Positions 9,833 through 18,224 of a DNA stretch of 64,000 nucleotides are shown here, in pieces. The DNA is taken from contig CAVWMN010000002.1 in NCBI GenBank assembly GCA_963756115.1, forward strand, positions 62,001 to 126,000, given 5' to 3'. The DNA comes from JTS-RE37 sp963756115. GTDB lineage: Bacteria > Bacteroidota > Bacteroidia > Flavobacteriales > Flavobacteriaceae. How positions within the stretch are numbered: position 1 is the stretch's first letter; the number at the start of each line of letters is the position of its first letter. Position numbers and translations under genes: made by a program. The notes under the pieces are model-generated. The model had not been told where the DNA came from. It worked only from the letters and a program-made list of their open reading frames with translations, and did not search any database.

Positions 9833-10261
9833 TTATTCTTCTTCACCCATCGGAGCCGCCTTTTCTTCATCATTTGAAAAGTCAGAAATGCCATGGTCTG
9901 TCAGGAGATTGTACCATTGTATTACTTTCTTAATGTCACTTGGATAAACCCTGTCTTCATCATAATTGGGAAGGATTTCGAAGAAATACTCTTCTAATTC
10001 GAGTTTATCTGCCTTATGGCTTATAGCAGTTTTGCCACCCCCCTCTTTATCTTTTATTTTTTGGAATACTTCTCGTAACGGCAATTCTTCCTCAAGGGTG
10101 TATATTGCGATTTCTGAGAGAACACTCACGTTACTGCTCATCCCCACCGTCACCTTTTTATGATCCAACAGCGATTCCGCCACAAATCCCGCGCGCGTCT
10201 GTGTTACTAATTTGAAAAGGCCGGGCCTCCCGCCGATCGCCAATATTTTATCTAATTTCAT
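9833..10261 (-). CDS. DUF5606 family protein
   Basis: 142 residues of a small conserved Bacteroidota protein. The N-terminal KILAIGGRPGLFKLVTQTRAGFVAESL is the family hallmark and looks like a compact beta-barrel (SH3-like) segment; the C-terminal half is helical and acidic, ending in EEKAAPMGEEE. The biochemical role is unknown. It lies downstream of def-ruvX on the same strand with a 162-base gap, so it may be transcribed separately. Proximity to peptide deformylase hints at a translation-related role, but this is only context. Confidence 0.8.
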   Translation of the reverse strand: MKLDKILAIGGRPGLFKLVTQTRAGFVAESLLDHKKVTVGMSSNVSVLSEIAIYTLEEELPLREVFQKIKDKEGGGKTAISHKADKLELEEYFFEILPNYDEDRVYPSDIKKVIQWYNLLTDHGISDFSNDEEKAAPMGEEE

Positions 10262-10427
10262 GTTCGGTTCAAAATTTCCGGCAAAGATTATACTTTTACT
10301 TAAGATATGGTAGCCATAGCGGAAAAATCTCCATCAATACCACCCTGAAAACCCACACCCTGCCCGTTATGACAACTATATCCGACCCTAAAGTCGGGAA
10401 TTGCCTGTAGAAGGTATCCGGATAGAC

Positions 10428-11024
10428 CTACACATGCCGTCCTTTTTTAACCGCAGGGAACCGCATTTTATAATCTACTTTGATCTTCCCTTTGGAAATA
10501 TTGGAAAGTTTACCCTTTAACAACCTTTTTTTAAGGGTAGAGATCTTATCTGTGAATAAAACCCCTTCAATATGATCATACTCATGTTGTATGACCCGTG
10601 CTAAAAGCCCGTCAAAGGATTCCGTAATGGTTTCAAAATTTTCATCCATATACCGGATGGTAATGGTATCCTTCCGGGTAATGTCTTCATGGATGTCGGG
10701 AATGCTCAGACAACCTTCATTGAAAGTCCAATCCCGACCGGTTTCTTCCTCCATGCTGGCATTAATAAATACCCTTTTAAAATTCCGTAATTTTTCCTGT
10801 TCATCCGGACTCAAGGCATCATCCTCTGCGAAGGGGGTGGTATCAATGACGAAAAGCCGCAGCGGGAGGCCTACCTGTGGGGCTGCCAGACCAAGACCGT
10901 TTGCCTTATACATGGTCTCCCACATATCGGTGATTATTTGTGCGAGACGGGGATGATCCTTTTCAATATCGATCCCGGTTTTTCTGAGGACGGGATCGCC
11001 ATAGGCAACAATAGGTAATATCAT
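10428..11024 (-). CDS. def: Peptide deformylase
   Basis: 198 residues from ATG 11022-11024. The three diagnostic motifs are intact: GLGLAAPQVG (about 43-52), EGCLS (103-107, metal ligand Cys105) and HEYDH (147-151, metal ligands His147 and His151, catalytic Glu148). The enzyme removes the formyl group from nascent protein N-termini in the cytoplasm using Fe2+ or a similar metal. An in-frame TTG at 11033 would overlap ruvX, but the ATG sits one base beyond the ruvX stop, which suggests translational coupling. The long insertion between motifs 1 and 2 (residues about 62-85) is common in Bacteroidota deformylases. Confidence 0.96.
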   Translation of the reverse strand: MILPIVAYGDPVLRKTGIDIEKDHPRLAQIITDMWETMYKANGLGLAAPQVGLPLRLFVIDTTPFAEDDALSPDEQEKLRNFKRVFINASMEEETGRDWTFNEGCLSIPDIHEDITRKDTITIRYMDENFETITESFDGLLARVIQHEYDHIEGVLFTDKISTLKKRLLKGKLSNISKGKIKVDYKMRFPAVKKGRHV

Positions 11025-11025
11025 G

Positions 11026-11439
11026 TTATTCAATACTGTTTAAATACGATTGTAATATAAGGGTGGCACTTATTTCATCCACCAGGGCTTTGTTACTTCT
11101 CTGCTTTTTTTTCAGGCCTCCTTCCACCATGCTCCTCCTGGCCATTTTGGAAGTAAACCGCTCATCATGGCGTTGCAGGGGAATCGTGGGAAACTGCGTT
11201 TTCAACTCCTTCAGGAATGCCTGTATAAATACTTCCGATTCTGACGGGGTATTATCCATTTGTTTGGGTTCCCCGACAAGGAATAGGTCTACCTCCTCCT
11301 TTTCGAGGTAAGTCCGGAGAAAAGATAACAACTCCTTTGTTTTGACAGTGGTTAGTCCGGAAGCAATCATTTTCATCTGATCTGTAACTGCTACCCCGGT
11401 CCTCACTGTACCATAATCAAAGGCAACTATCCTCCCCAC
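11026..11439 (-). CDS. ruvX: Putative pre-16S rRNA nuclease / Holliday junction resolvase-like protein YqgF (RuvX)
   Basis: 137 residues, the normal length for YqgF/RuvX. The RNase H-like fold is shown by the first strand IVAFDYGTVRTGVAVTD, which contains the catalytic Asp8, a middle acidic strand (DLFLVGEPKQMDN), the helix-containing ERFTSKMARR and the C-terminal VDEISATLILQSYL with another acidic residue. The family matures the 5' end of 16S rRNA in E. coli. The start is GTG 11437-11439 because the first strand begins immediately after it. def follows after one base, so this is a two-gene operon, divergent from dapD. Confidence 0.93.
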   Translation of the reverse strand: MGRIVAFDYGTVRTGVAVTDQMKMIASGLTTVKTKELLSFLRTYLEKEEVDLFLVGEPKQMDNTPSESEVFIQAFLKELKTQFPTIPLQRHDERFTSKMARRSMVEGGLKKKQRSNKALVDEISATLILQSYLNSIE

Positions 11440-11514
11440 AATAATTTTTTTGCAAAAATAACCGATAATTTGTTATACCTCTAAAAATAGCCGCCTTTAT
11501 TACAAACCAGCACG

Positions 11515-11522
11515 TATCTTTG
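11515..11522 (+). promoter_or_regulatory. Bacteroidota -7 promoter element of dapD
   Basis: TATCTTTG matches the consensus TAnnTTTG exactly and ends about 19 bases before the dapD ATG. No clear -33 TTG element is seen at standard spacing. Confidence 0.6.
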
Positions 11523-11541
11523 GCGCTATTAAGACCGAGCG

Positions 11542-12357
11542 ATGGAAGAAATCCAAAAAATTATCGAAAAAGCCTGGGATGACCGGGAACTTCTGAAAGA
11601 ATCGAAAACCCGTGAAACCATACGGCAGGTCATCAATTTCATTGACGAAGGATCCCTTCGATGTGCGGAACCAACCAAGGACGGATGGCAAATCAACGAA
11701 TGGGTAAAAAAGGCAGTCGTGCTCTACTTTCCCATTCAAAAAATGGAGACATATGAAGTTGGTATCTTTGAATACCATGATAAAATACCCTTAAAAAGGG
11801 GGTATGCGGCTAAAGGTATCCGGGTAGTTCCACATGCTGTTGCCCGGCATGGGGCCTACATATCCCACGGAACTATTTTGATGCCATGCTATATCAATAT
11901 CGGGGCTTATGTAGACGAAGGCACTATGGTTGACACCTGGGCTACCGTTGGCAGTTGCGCACAAATTGGCAAGCATGTACACCTGAGTGGCGGTGTGGGT
12001 ATCGGCGGCGTCCTGGAACCCTTGCAGGCTGCACCGGTCATCATTGAGGACAATGCCTTTATTGGCAGCAGATGCATAGTGGTGGAAGGGGTTCGGGTGG
12101 AAAAAGAGGCTGTGCTGGGTGCCAATGTGGTGCTGACAGGATCAACCCGGATCATCGACGTCACTGGCGATCAGCCGGTGGAACACAAAGGCAGGGTGCC
12201 TGCGAGATCTGTCGTTATCCCGGGCAGCTATACCAAAAAATACCCGGCCGGGGAATATCAGGTCCCCTGTGCCCTTATAATCGGGACGCGCAAAGAAAGT
12301 ACCAATAAAAAAACTTCCCTGAATGATGCTTTACGGGAATACCATGTTTCTGCATAA
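11542..12357 (+). CDS. dapD: 2,3,4,5-tetrahydropyridine-2,6-dicarboxylate N-succinyltransferase
   Basis: 271 residues, the usual DapD length. The N-terminal helical domain (about 1-100) is followed by a left-handed beta-helix built of hexapeptide repeats (for example YINIGAYVDEGTMVDTWATV and GGVGIGGVLEPLQAAPVIIE), with the conserved DNAFIGSRCIVVEGV. It transfers succinyl from succinyl-CoA to tetrahydrodipicolinate in the succinylase branch of lysine/meso-diaminopimelate synthesis. lysA, the last step of the pathway, is in this window at 40.3 kb but not in the same operon. dapD is divergent from ruvX-def and has its own -7 element. Confidence 0.97.
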   Translation: MEEIQKIIEKAWDDRELLKESKTRETIRQVINFIDEGSLRCAEPTKDGWQINEWVKKAVVLYFPIQKMETYEVGIFEYHDKIPLKRGYAAKGIRVVPHAVARHGAYISHGTILMPCYINIGAYVDEGTMVDTWATVGSCAQIGKHVHLSGGVGIGGVLEPLQAAPVIIEDNAFIGSRCIVVEGVRVEKEAVLGANVVLTGSTRIIDVTGDQPVEHKGRVPARSVVIPGSYTKKYPAGEYQVPCALIIGTRKESTNKKTSLNDALREYHVSA

Positions 12358-12488
12358 CCGGTATCGATCCACACTGAATTTCGAAACCCGGCAACAAGTG
12401 TGAGGTAACTTCACCGGATGGCCAGTATCCTTACCGGAACTAATCGGTACCCGGAAAGCCCTGTTATAGATTTCTTACATTTATAAAC

Positions 12489-13550
12489 ATGAAAATACTG
12501 CTCATACAACAAAAAATGATCGGTGATGTACTGATCAGTTCCCTCTTATGTGAGCACATGAAATCACATTTACCCGGGGTGGAAGTCCATTATATGGTCT
12601 ATGAAAGTACTACGGCCGTGGTAGAGAATAACCCCCATATAGACCGGTTGCTGCTGTTTAAACAGGCGTATAAAAAGAATTATCGCCAGTTCTTTGCTTT
12701 CCTGAGATCTGTTAACAGGGAACGTTATGACGCCGTGGTTGATGTTTATGGGAAACCCGAGAGCAACCTTACAACCCTCTTTTCCCGGGCCCCCATCCGG
12801 ATAGCCTATTACAAACCGTATTCAGCTTTCCTGTATAGCCATACGGTAAAATTAAATCCAGGCAAGATCGGGCGGGGGAGCACAACAATAGAGGACCGTT
12901 TAAGCCTGCTTCGGCCATTGATCCCGGATACGTTGGGTACAAACCGTAAACCCGCTATCCATTTAACAGAAAGGGAGATTTCAGAATCCCGTAATTTTTT
13001 GCTGGAAAAAGGGGTGTCTTTTTCCAACCCCCTCATCATGATCGGGATATTGGGAAGCAACGTCACCAAGACCTATCCCCTGCCCTATATGGCAACACTG
13101 ATCGAAATCCTTGCGGACCATACGCAGGCTACATTCCTGTTCAATTATATACCTGAACAGGAAAACCATGCCCGGGAGCTATTCCATATGTGCAGGTCTT
13201 CCACCCAAAAAAGGATTGCTATCGGGGCTTTTGCCTCCGGCCTGCGACAATTTCTTGGCCTCCTGAAGCAGTGTGCATGTTTCGTTGGAAATGAAGGAGG
13301 GATTACCAATATGGCAAAAGCCCTAGGGGTACCAACCTTCTCTATCTTTGCACCCTGGATCGATAAAAAAGGTTGGCATATTTTTGCCGATAGCCACAAT
13401 ATTGCCGTGCATCCGGAAGATTATTTTCCGGAAGTCGTCGAAGGCAAATCCTATCAACAAATCCGAAGCGAATCCCGGGAAATCTATCAATTGATGGAAC
13501 CCAACACGTTTAAAAAAGAGCTTCTGACCTTTCTGGACTCCGTACTTTAG
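12489..13550 (+). CDS. Glycosyltransferase family 9 (heptosyltransferase-like)
   Basis: 353 residues with the GT-B fold of ADP-heptose:LPS heptosyltransferases. The N-terminal KILLIQQKMIGDVLISSLL contains the conserved GD(V/I)L turn. The C-terminal nucleotide-binding part has GNEGGITNMAKALGVPTFSIF, the family signature in which heptosyltransferases normally read D(S/T)GxxH; here the position reads NEGG. It likely adds a sugar to the lipid A core or another surface glycan. It opens a cluster of four glycosyltransferase genes on the plus strand, with 100 bases before the next. The donor sugar cannot be stated. Confidence 0.87.
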   Translation: MKILLIQQKMIGDVLISSLLCEHMKSHLPGVEVHYMVYESTTAVVENNPHIDRLLLFKQAYKKNYRQFFAFLRSVNRERYDAVVDVYGKPESNLTTLFSRAPIRIAYYKPYSAFLYSHTVKLNPGKIGRGSTTIEDRLSLLRPLIPDTLGTNRKPAIHLTEREISESRNFLLEKGVSFSNPLIMIGILGSNVTKTYPLPYMATLIEILADHTQATFLFNYIPEQENHARELFHMCRSSTQKRIAIGAFASGLRQFLGLLKQCACFVGNEGGITNMAKALGVPTFSIFAPWIDKKGWHIFADSHNIAVHPEDYFPEVVEGKSYQQIRSESREIYQLMEPNTFKKELLTFLDSVL

Positions 13551-13623
13551 AGAAATCCCAGCTGCGCAAGCATTTTCACTGGCAATGAAGCATAAAAAGA
13601 AAGGGTGGCCTGTATCTTTTTCT

Positions 13624-13631
13624 TATTTTTG
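13624..13631 (+). promoter_or_regulatory. Bacteroidota -7 promoter element upstream of the GT4-GT2 fusion gene
   Basis: TATTTTTG fits TAnnTTTG and lies 19 bases before ATG 13651. It suggests that this gene can be transcribed independently of the upstream GT9 gene. Confidence 0.5.
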
Positions 13632-13650
13632 ACACCTACAAAATTCAGGT

Positions 13651-15567
13651 ATGCGAGTTGGCTTTGATGCAAAAAGGATATTCCATAATGATACAGGGCT
13701 TGGAAATTACGGGCGTGATGTCATAAGGATGCTTCACGAATACACTCCCATCCAAAAATACCTGCTCTACAATACCAAACCAGCATCTGTTACCCGGCTG
13801 GAACCCTTACCGCATACCGAAATAAAGTATCCGAAAGGATGGTTCTGGAACCTATTTTCCTCTATATGGAGACTGGGACCCGTAACCCGGCAGGCGGCGG
13901 AGGACCAGATCGATATTTTCCATGGGTTGTCAGGGGAAACCCCCATCGGATTGAAAAAAAGGGGCATTGCGTCTATTGTCACCATCCACGACCTCATCTA
14001 CCTGAGCCATCCCCATTATTACTCCCTGTTTGACCGGATCATCTACAAACGGAAATTTCAGCATGCTACCAGGAATACCGATAAGATTATAGCTATAAGT
14101 GAACAAACAAAAAGGGATATCATCAAGTACCTCCATGTAGATGAAGACAAGATTGAGGTGGTATACCAGGGTTGCAACAAGGCATATAAAGCAGCCTACA
14201 GCACTTCTGAAAAAAAACAGGTTGCACAAAAATTTGGCCTCCCGGACGAATTTATCCTTAATGTTGGCACGCTTCAGGAACGTAAAAATGCGCTATTAAT
14301 CGTCCAGGCCATCCGCGGTACAGATATGAACCTTGTACTGATCGGCAATGAAAAATCATATGCCCGGAAGATCCATGCCTATATCGAAGCACATAACCTG
14401 AACCAACAGGTTATTTTTTTAAAGAATGTTCCGGTTAAGGAGCTCGCCATAATTTACCAACTTGCCACCGTCTTCTGTTACCCTTCCTTCTGTGAGGGTT
14501 TTGGCATTCCTATTATCGAAGCATTATACAGCAACACCCCCGTTATCACTTCTATCGGGAGTTGCTTCCCGGAAGCGGGGGGGCCGGATTCCATCTACAC
14601 AGATCCTAACGACCTGGAAATGCTGCGGTCCAATCTCAAATTGCTCTTCCGGGATCCCGGAATTCGGAAGCAAATGGCCCAATCCGGACTGGAATTTGTT
14701 CAGCGGTTCAGTGACGAGAAGGTGGCCGATAATCTCTATGGCATATATCAATCAGTTTTTGACGTGGAGGAAAAAGAGAGCCTTGCCATTCCAAAAAAAC
14801 TCTCCGCCCTCATGATTACGTTCAATGAAATTGAACATATTGATGCCGTACTCGAAAACCTCGATTTTGCGGATGAAATCATCATCGTGGATTCCTTCAG
14901 TACCGACGGCACGGTGGAAAGAATAAAAGCTCACCCCAAAGCAAAACTCATCCAAAGGGCATTTAAAAATTATACAGACCAGAAATCCTTTGCACTGACC
15001 CAGGCTACGCATGACTGGGTACTTTTTATGGATGCCGATGAACGGATAACCGAAGCCCTGAAAAAGGAAATAGAGGATACCCTGAAATACCGGAGTTCGA
15101 AAGCCAGTGCCTATTATTTTTACAGGGTCTTTATGTTCAAGGATGAGGTGCTTCGGTTTAGCGGGTGGCAGACCGATAAGAATTACCGCTTATTCAGAAA
15201 AAGCAAGGTCCATTTTCTGCAGGAAAGGATTGTTCATGAAACCCTGGTAGTCGATGGAAAATCGGATTATATGGAGAATAAACTCATACATTATTCCTAC
15301 AATAATTACTATGATTATAAAAACAAGATGATCAAATACGGGCAGATGAAAGCACAGGAAGAAGTGCAGAAAAGCTATAAACCCAACCCGTATCATTTTG
15401 TGCTTCGGCCGCTGTATAAATTCTTCAACCAATACATACTTCGACTCGGTATTCTGGATGGAAAAAAAGGCATGATAATCAGTTATTTAAATGCCCTTGG
15501 GGTTTATGCCAGGTACCGCGAATTGAGGCGTTTGAAGAAGGAACAAAAGACCACGGCAGTTCGTTGA
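13651..15567 (+). CDS. Two-domain glycosyltransferase: N-terminal GT4, C-terminal GT2 (WaaE/KdtX-like)
   Basis: 638 residues. Residues 1 to about 370 form a GT4 enzyme: the N-terminal glycine-rich turn is GLGNYGRDVIR, the second domain opens with FILNVGTLQERKN, and the donor-binding motif is PSFCEGFGIPIIEAL. From about residue 384 a complete GT2 domain follows: LSALMITFNEIEHI, ADEIIIVDSFSTDGT and the DxD-like metal site in FMDADERIT. The GT2 half resembles the LPS-core glucosyltransferase WaaE/KdtX. It is highly similar to the next gene product along its whole length, including TDKNYRLFRKSKV and HETL. One polypeptide could add two successive sugars. The acceptor is probably LPS core or O-antigen; this is inference. 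Confidence 0.9.
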   Translation: MRVGFDAKRIFHNDTGLGNYGRDVIRMLHEYTPIQKYLLYNTKPASVTRLEPLPHTEIKYPKGWFWNLFSSIWRLGPVTRQAAEDQIDIFHGLSGETPIGLKKRGIASIVTIHDLIYLSHPHYYSLFDRIIYKRKFQHATRNTDKIIAISEQTKRDIIKYLHVDEDKIEVVYQGCNKAYKAAYSTSEKKQVAQKFGLPDEFILNVGTLQERKNALLIVQAIRGTDMNLVLIGNEKSYARKIHAYIEAHNLNQQVIFLKNVPVKELAIIYQLATVFCYPSFCEGFGIPIIEALYSNTPVITSIGSCFPEAGGPDSIYTDPNDLEMLRSNLKLLFRDPGIRKQMAQSGLEFVQRFSDEKVADNLYGIYQSVFDVEEKESLAIPKKLSALMITFNEIEHIDAVLENLDFADEIIIVDSFSTDGTVERIKAHPKAKLIQRAFKNYTDQKSFALTQATHDWVLFMDADERITEALKKEIEDTLKYRSSKASAYYFYRVFMFKDEVLRFSGWQTDKNYRLFRKSKVHFLQERIVHETLVVDGKSDYMENKLIHYSYNNYYDYKNKMIKYGQMKAQEEVQKSYKPNPYHFVLRPLYKFFNQYILRLGILDGKKGMIISYLNALGVYARYRELRRLKKEQKTTAVR

Positions 15568-15687
15568 TCAGCCTGCCGGAATTGAAAACCCCGGTTTACA
15601 AATCTTCAGAAAGCATTCGGAATTTTTAAATCAGGCATGTATAATTTTTAGGCGATTTTCAAGTTATATACTGTAAATACAGCCCCG

Positions 15688-16494
15688 ATGTCTAAGGAAA
15701 AGTTTACCGCCCTTGTTATTACCTACAACGAAATCGGATATATTGAAGAGTGCATAGCTTCCGTAGCTTTCGCAGATGAGATCATTGTCGTGGATTCCTT
15801 CAGTGATGACGGCACGTATGAATTCCTGTTGAACCATCCCCGGGTTACCGTAGTACAAAAACCATTTGAAAATTTTACACGCCAGAAATCATATGCCCTT
15901 TCCCTGGCATCGAATGACTGGGTACTTTTCCTGGATGCCGATGAGGTGGTAACGACCCCGCTCCGGCAGGAAATTGAGCATTCTTTGCAATCAGGTAATT
16001 CTTGCAACGCCTACTGGTTTTACAAAAAATTCATGTTCCGCAGATCCCCGCTTCACTTTTGTGCCTGGAGGACCGACAAAAATTACAGGCTTTTCAGGAA
16101 ATCAAAGGTCCGGTTCACAAAAGAGAAATTAGTACATGAAACCCTGGAAGTTCAGGGAACCTCCGGTATATTCAAGGAAAAATTAATTCATTACTCCTAT
16201 AAGAACTATGAGGATTATAAATCCAAAATGCTGCATTATGGGCAATTAAAGGCCAAAGAGGCATTTTCCCAGGGCAAAAAATTCAACTATCTTCAATTGA
16301 TCCTAAAACCGCTGTGGAAATTCGGCTACCAGTTCATCATACGGCTTGGCATACTGGATGCCCGGAATGGATTCATCATCAGTTACCTGGGCGCCGTTGG
16401 GGAGATCGAAAGGTATATGGAACTAAGGCGTTTAACCATCCAAAATAAAGAAGTTATCACATACCAGCACCAGGCTGTGGAAAGTTATAACTAG
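15688..16494 (+). CDS. Glycosyltransferase family 2 (WaaE/KdtX-like), paralogue of the preceding C-terminal domain
   Basis: 268 residues, a single GT2 domain. It starts FTALVITYNEIGYIEE, with ADEIIVVDSFSDDGT and the metal-binding FLDADEVVT. Shared blocks with residues about 384-638 of the upstream fusion protein include WVLF-DADE, TDKNYRLFRKSKV, HETL, KLIHYSY, the LGILD motif and the C-terminal YMELRRL/YRELRRL. About half of the residues look identical by eye. It lies 120 bases downstream on the same strand, so the arrangement looks like a tandem duplication followed by fusion or fission. It probably transfers a hexose to LPS core. Confidence 0.9.
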   Translation: MSKEKFTALVITYNEIGYIEECIASVAFADEIIVVDSFSDDGTYEFLLNHPRVTVVQKPFENFTRQKSYALSLASNDWVLFLDADEVVTTPLRQEIEHSLQSGNSCNAYWFYKKFMFRRSPLHFCAWRTDKNYRLFRKSKVRFTKEKLVHETLEVQGTSGIFKEKLIHYSYKNYEDYKSKMLHYGQLKAKEAFSQGKKFNYLQLILKPLWKFGYQFIIRLGILDARNGFIISYLGAVGEIERYMELRRLTIQNKEVITYQHQAVESYN

Positions 16495-16646
16495 CCCCCC
16501 GCCTGCGAATTGCACTCCCCGGCTGGCCTGATTCCCGGCCAACAATACGGAAATTAACTTACGACTTTTTAGCTACTGTGCGGTGCATCGGCCTTAGCAA
16601 ACTTATGCTTAACTTTCCAGCCAAATTTCATAATTAACACATCCCT

Positions 16647-17603
16647 ATGGAAAGTGGGCATATGAAGGATACGAAGTGTGACATCTCCGTCATCATCATC
16701 AACTATAATTCTTCAGATTATACTATTAAATGCCTGTCCAGTGTCCTGGAAATGACCTCCGCGTCAATTGATTTTGAAATTATTATAATTGACAATGCAT
16801 CCAGGAGAAAAGAGTTTGAAATCCTGGACAGCTTCGTTCGCGAATTAGGAAATGGCAAGGTGACCCTGATCAGGAGCAGGGTTAATTCCGGCTTTGGAGG
16901 TGGCAATATGCACGGTATCCAGTATGCAACCGGGGATTATTACCTGTTTCTGAACAATGATGCCGAATTGCTCAATGATGCGCTTTCTATTTGCTTTGGT
17001 TTTATGGAAGGAACTTCCGATGCCGTGGTCTGCGGGGCACAGATCCATGATGAACAACTCATTAAACAACCCAGTTTTGACCACTTCAGCACCATTGGCC
17101 GTGAAATATTCGGAAAGGCAATGCTCGAATTCATCAATCCTGCTGCTAAACCCCGGCGCAGAAAAGCCTACTCCACCCCGCTGGCTGTGGACTACGTCAA
17201 CGGGAGTTTTATGTTTTTCAGGGCAAGAAGTTTTGACAGCGTAGGGGGCTTTGACACCAATATATTCCTTTATTTTGAAGAGAGTGATATCTGTTACCGG
17301 CTAAAAAGGAAGGGTGGCAGGTGCTACTTTCTGCCGGGAGCGTCTTACCTCCACCACCACGGCAAAAGCATTCAAAAAAGTGCTGTGCCCATTGAGACCA
17401 AAATTGAATTAAAAACCTCTATGTTCTATGTGATCCGAAAAAACCATGGCTATATTCCATACCTGGTGCTGCGGTTGTTATACCTGGTCCGTTATAGCCT
17501 GACCTCCCTGGTGAAGCCAGCCTATTTTAAATTGGCATACCGCATTTTGATTGGCCTTCCGATGGGCAAATCATTGAGGCATAAACAAATAATTGTTGAT
17601 TAA
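16647..17603 (+). CDS. Glycosyltransferase family 2 (rhamnosyltransferase WbbL-like)
   Basis: 318 residues. The GT2 nucleotide-binding region is SVIIINYNSSDYTIKCL, with FEIIIIDNASRR and the metal-binding LFLNNDAEL. The acceptor-side motif VDYVNGSFMFFRARSFDSVGGFD followed by FLYFEESDICYRLKRKGG is typical of WbbL/rhamnosyltransferase-type enzymes. The C-terminal ~60 residues are hydrophobic and basic, consistent with membrane association. It is the last gene of the glycan cluster, and Sua5/YciO starts 12 bases after its stop, so that gene may be read through. A Met at codon 6 is an alternative start. Confidence 0.9.
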   Translation: MESGHMKDTKCDISVIIINYNSSDYTIKCLSSVLEMTSASIDFEIIIIDNASRRKEFEILDSFVRELGNGKVTLIRSRVNSGFGGGNMHGIQYATGDYYLFLNNDAELLNDALSICFGFMEGTSDAVVCGAQIHDEQLIKQPSFDHFSTIGREIFGKAMLEFINPAAKPRRRKAYSTPLAVDYVNGSFMFFRARSFDSVGGFDTNIFLYFEESDICYRLKRKGGRCYFLPGASYLHHHGKSIQKSAVPIETKIELKTSMFYVIRKNHGYIPYLVLRLLYLVRYSLTSLVKPAYFKLAYRILIGLPMGKSLRHKQIIVD

Positions 17604-17615
17604 AATAGTAAGAAA

Positions 17616-18176
17616 TTGGAAAAAGAGCTAGCTGAATGCATTCGGGTACTGTCCGAAGGAGGCTTAATCCTCTATCCTACCGATACGATATGGGGAATTG
17701 GTTGTGATGCTACCGACGAAAGGGCGGTAGAGAGGATATATGCCCTTAAAAACCGGCCCCCTCAAAAAACCATGATATGTTTGGTTGCAAACGACTTTAT
17801 GCTTGAAAAATATGTAGAGTCAGTGCCCGACGTGGCCTATGACATCATCGATTTTTCTACCAAGCCCACCACAATCATTTACGACAATCCGAAAGGAGTA
17901 GCCCAAAACCTCATTGCTGCAGATAATACCCTGGCTATTCGGGTTGCAACAGACCAATTTTGTCAATTCCTTATCAAACGGTTCAAAAAACCAATCGTGT
18001 CCACTTCCGCCAACCTTGCGGGGCTCCCGGCACCTGCCACGTTTTCCGAAATTGGTCCGGATATTTTAAAAGGAGTGGACTATGTAGTAAATTTGGAGCG
18101 GGATAAAAAAACAAGCAATCCGTCTGCCATCATTAAATTGGGCAATGACGGCACCGTGAAAGTAATCCGGAAATAG
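17616..18176 (+). CDS. Sua5/YciO/YrdC family L-threonylcarbamoyladenylate synthase
   Basis: 186 residues comprising one YrdC domain. Motifs include GGLILYPTDTIWGIGCDATDE and ALKNRPPQKTMICLV, with the C-terminal STSANLAGLPAPATFSEI. TsaC/Sua5 proteins make threonylcarbamoyl-AMP from threonine, bicarbonate and ATP for the t6A37 modification of ANN-decoding tRNAs. The start is TTG 17616: the in-frame stop of the preceding gene is at 17601-17603, and the next Met is about 50 codons in, inside the domain. The neighbouring CCA-adding gene also acts on tRNA. Being the short YrdC form without a Sua5 C-terminal domain, it could be either TsaC or YciO. Confidence 0.9.
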   Translation: MEKELAECIRVLSEGGLILYPTDTIWGIGCDATDERAVERIYALKNRPPQKTMICLVANDFMLEKYVESVPDVAYDIIDFSTKPTTIIYDNPKGVAQNLIAADNTLAIRVATDQFCQFLIKRFKKPIVSTSANLAGLPAPATFSEIGPDILKGVDYVVNLERDKKTSNPSAIIKLGNDGTVKVIRK

Positions 18177-18224
18177 GATGGTTGAATTACATCGCTTCCG
18201 GCCACGGGAAGATAACCTCTAACA

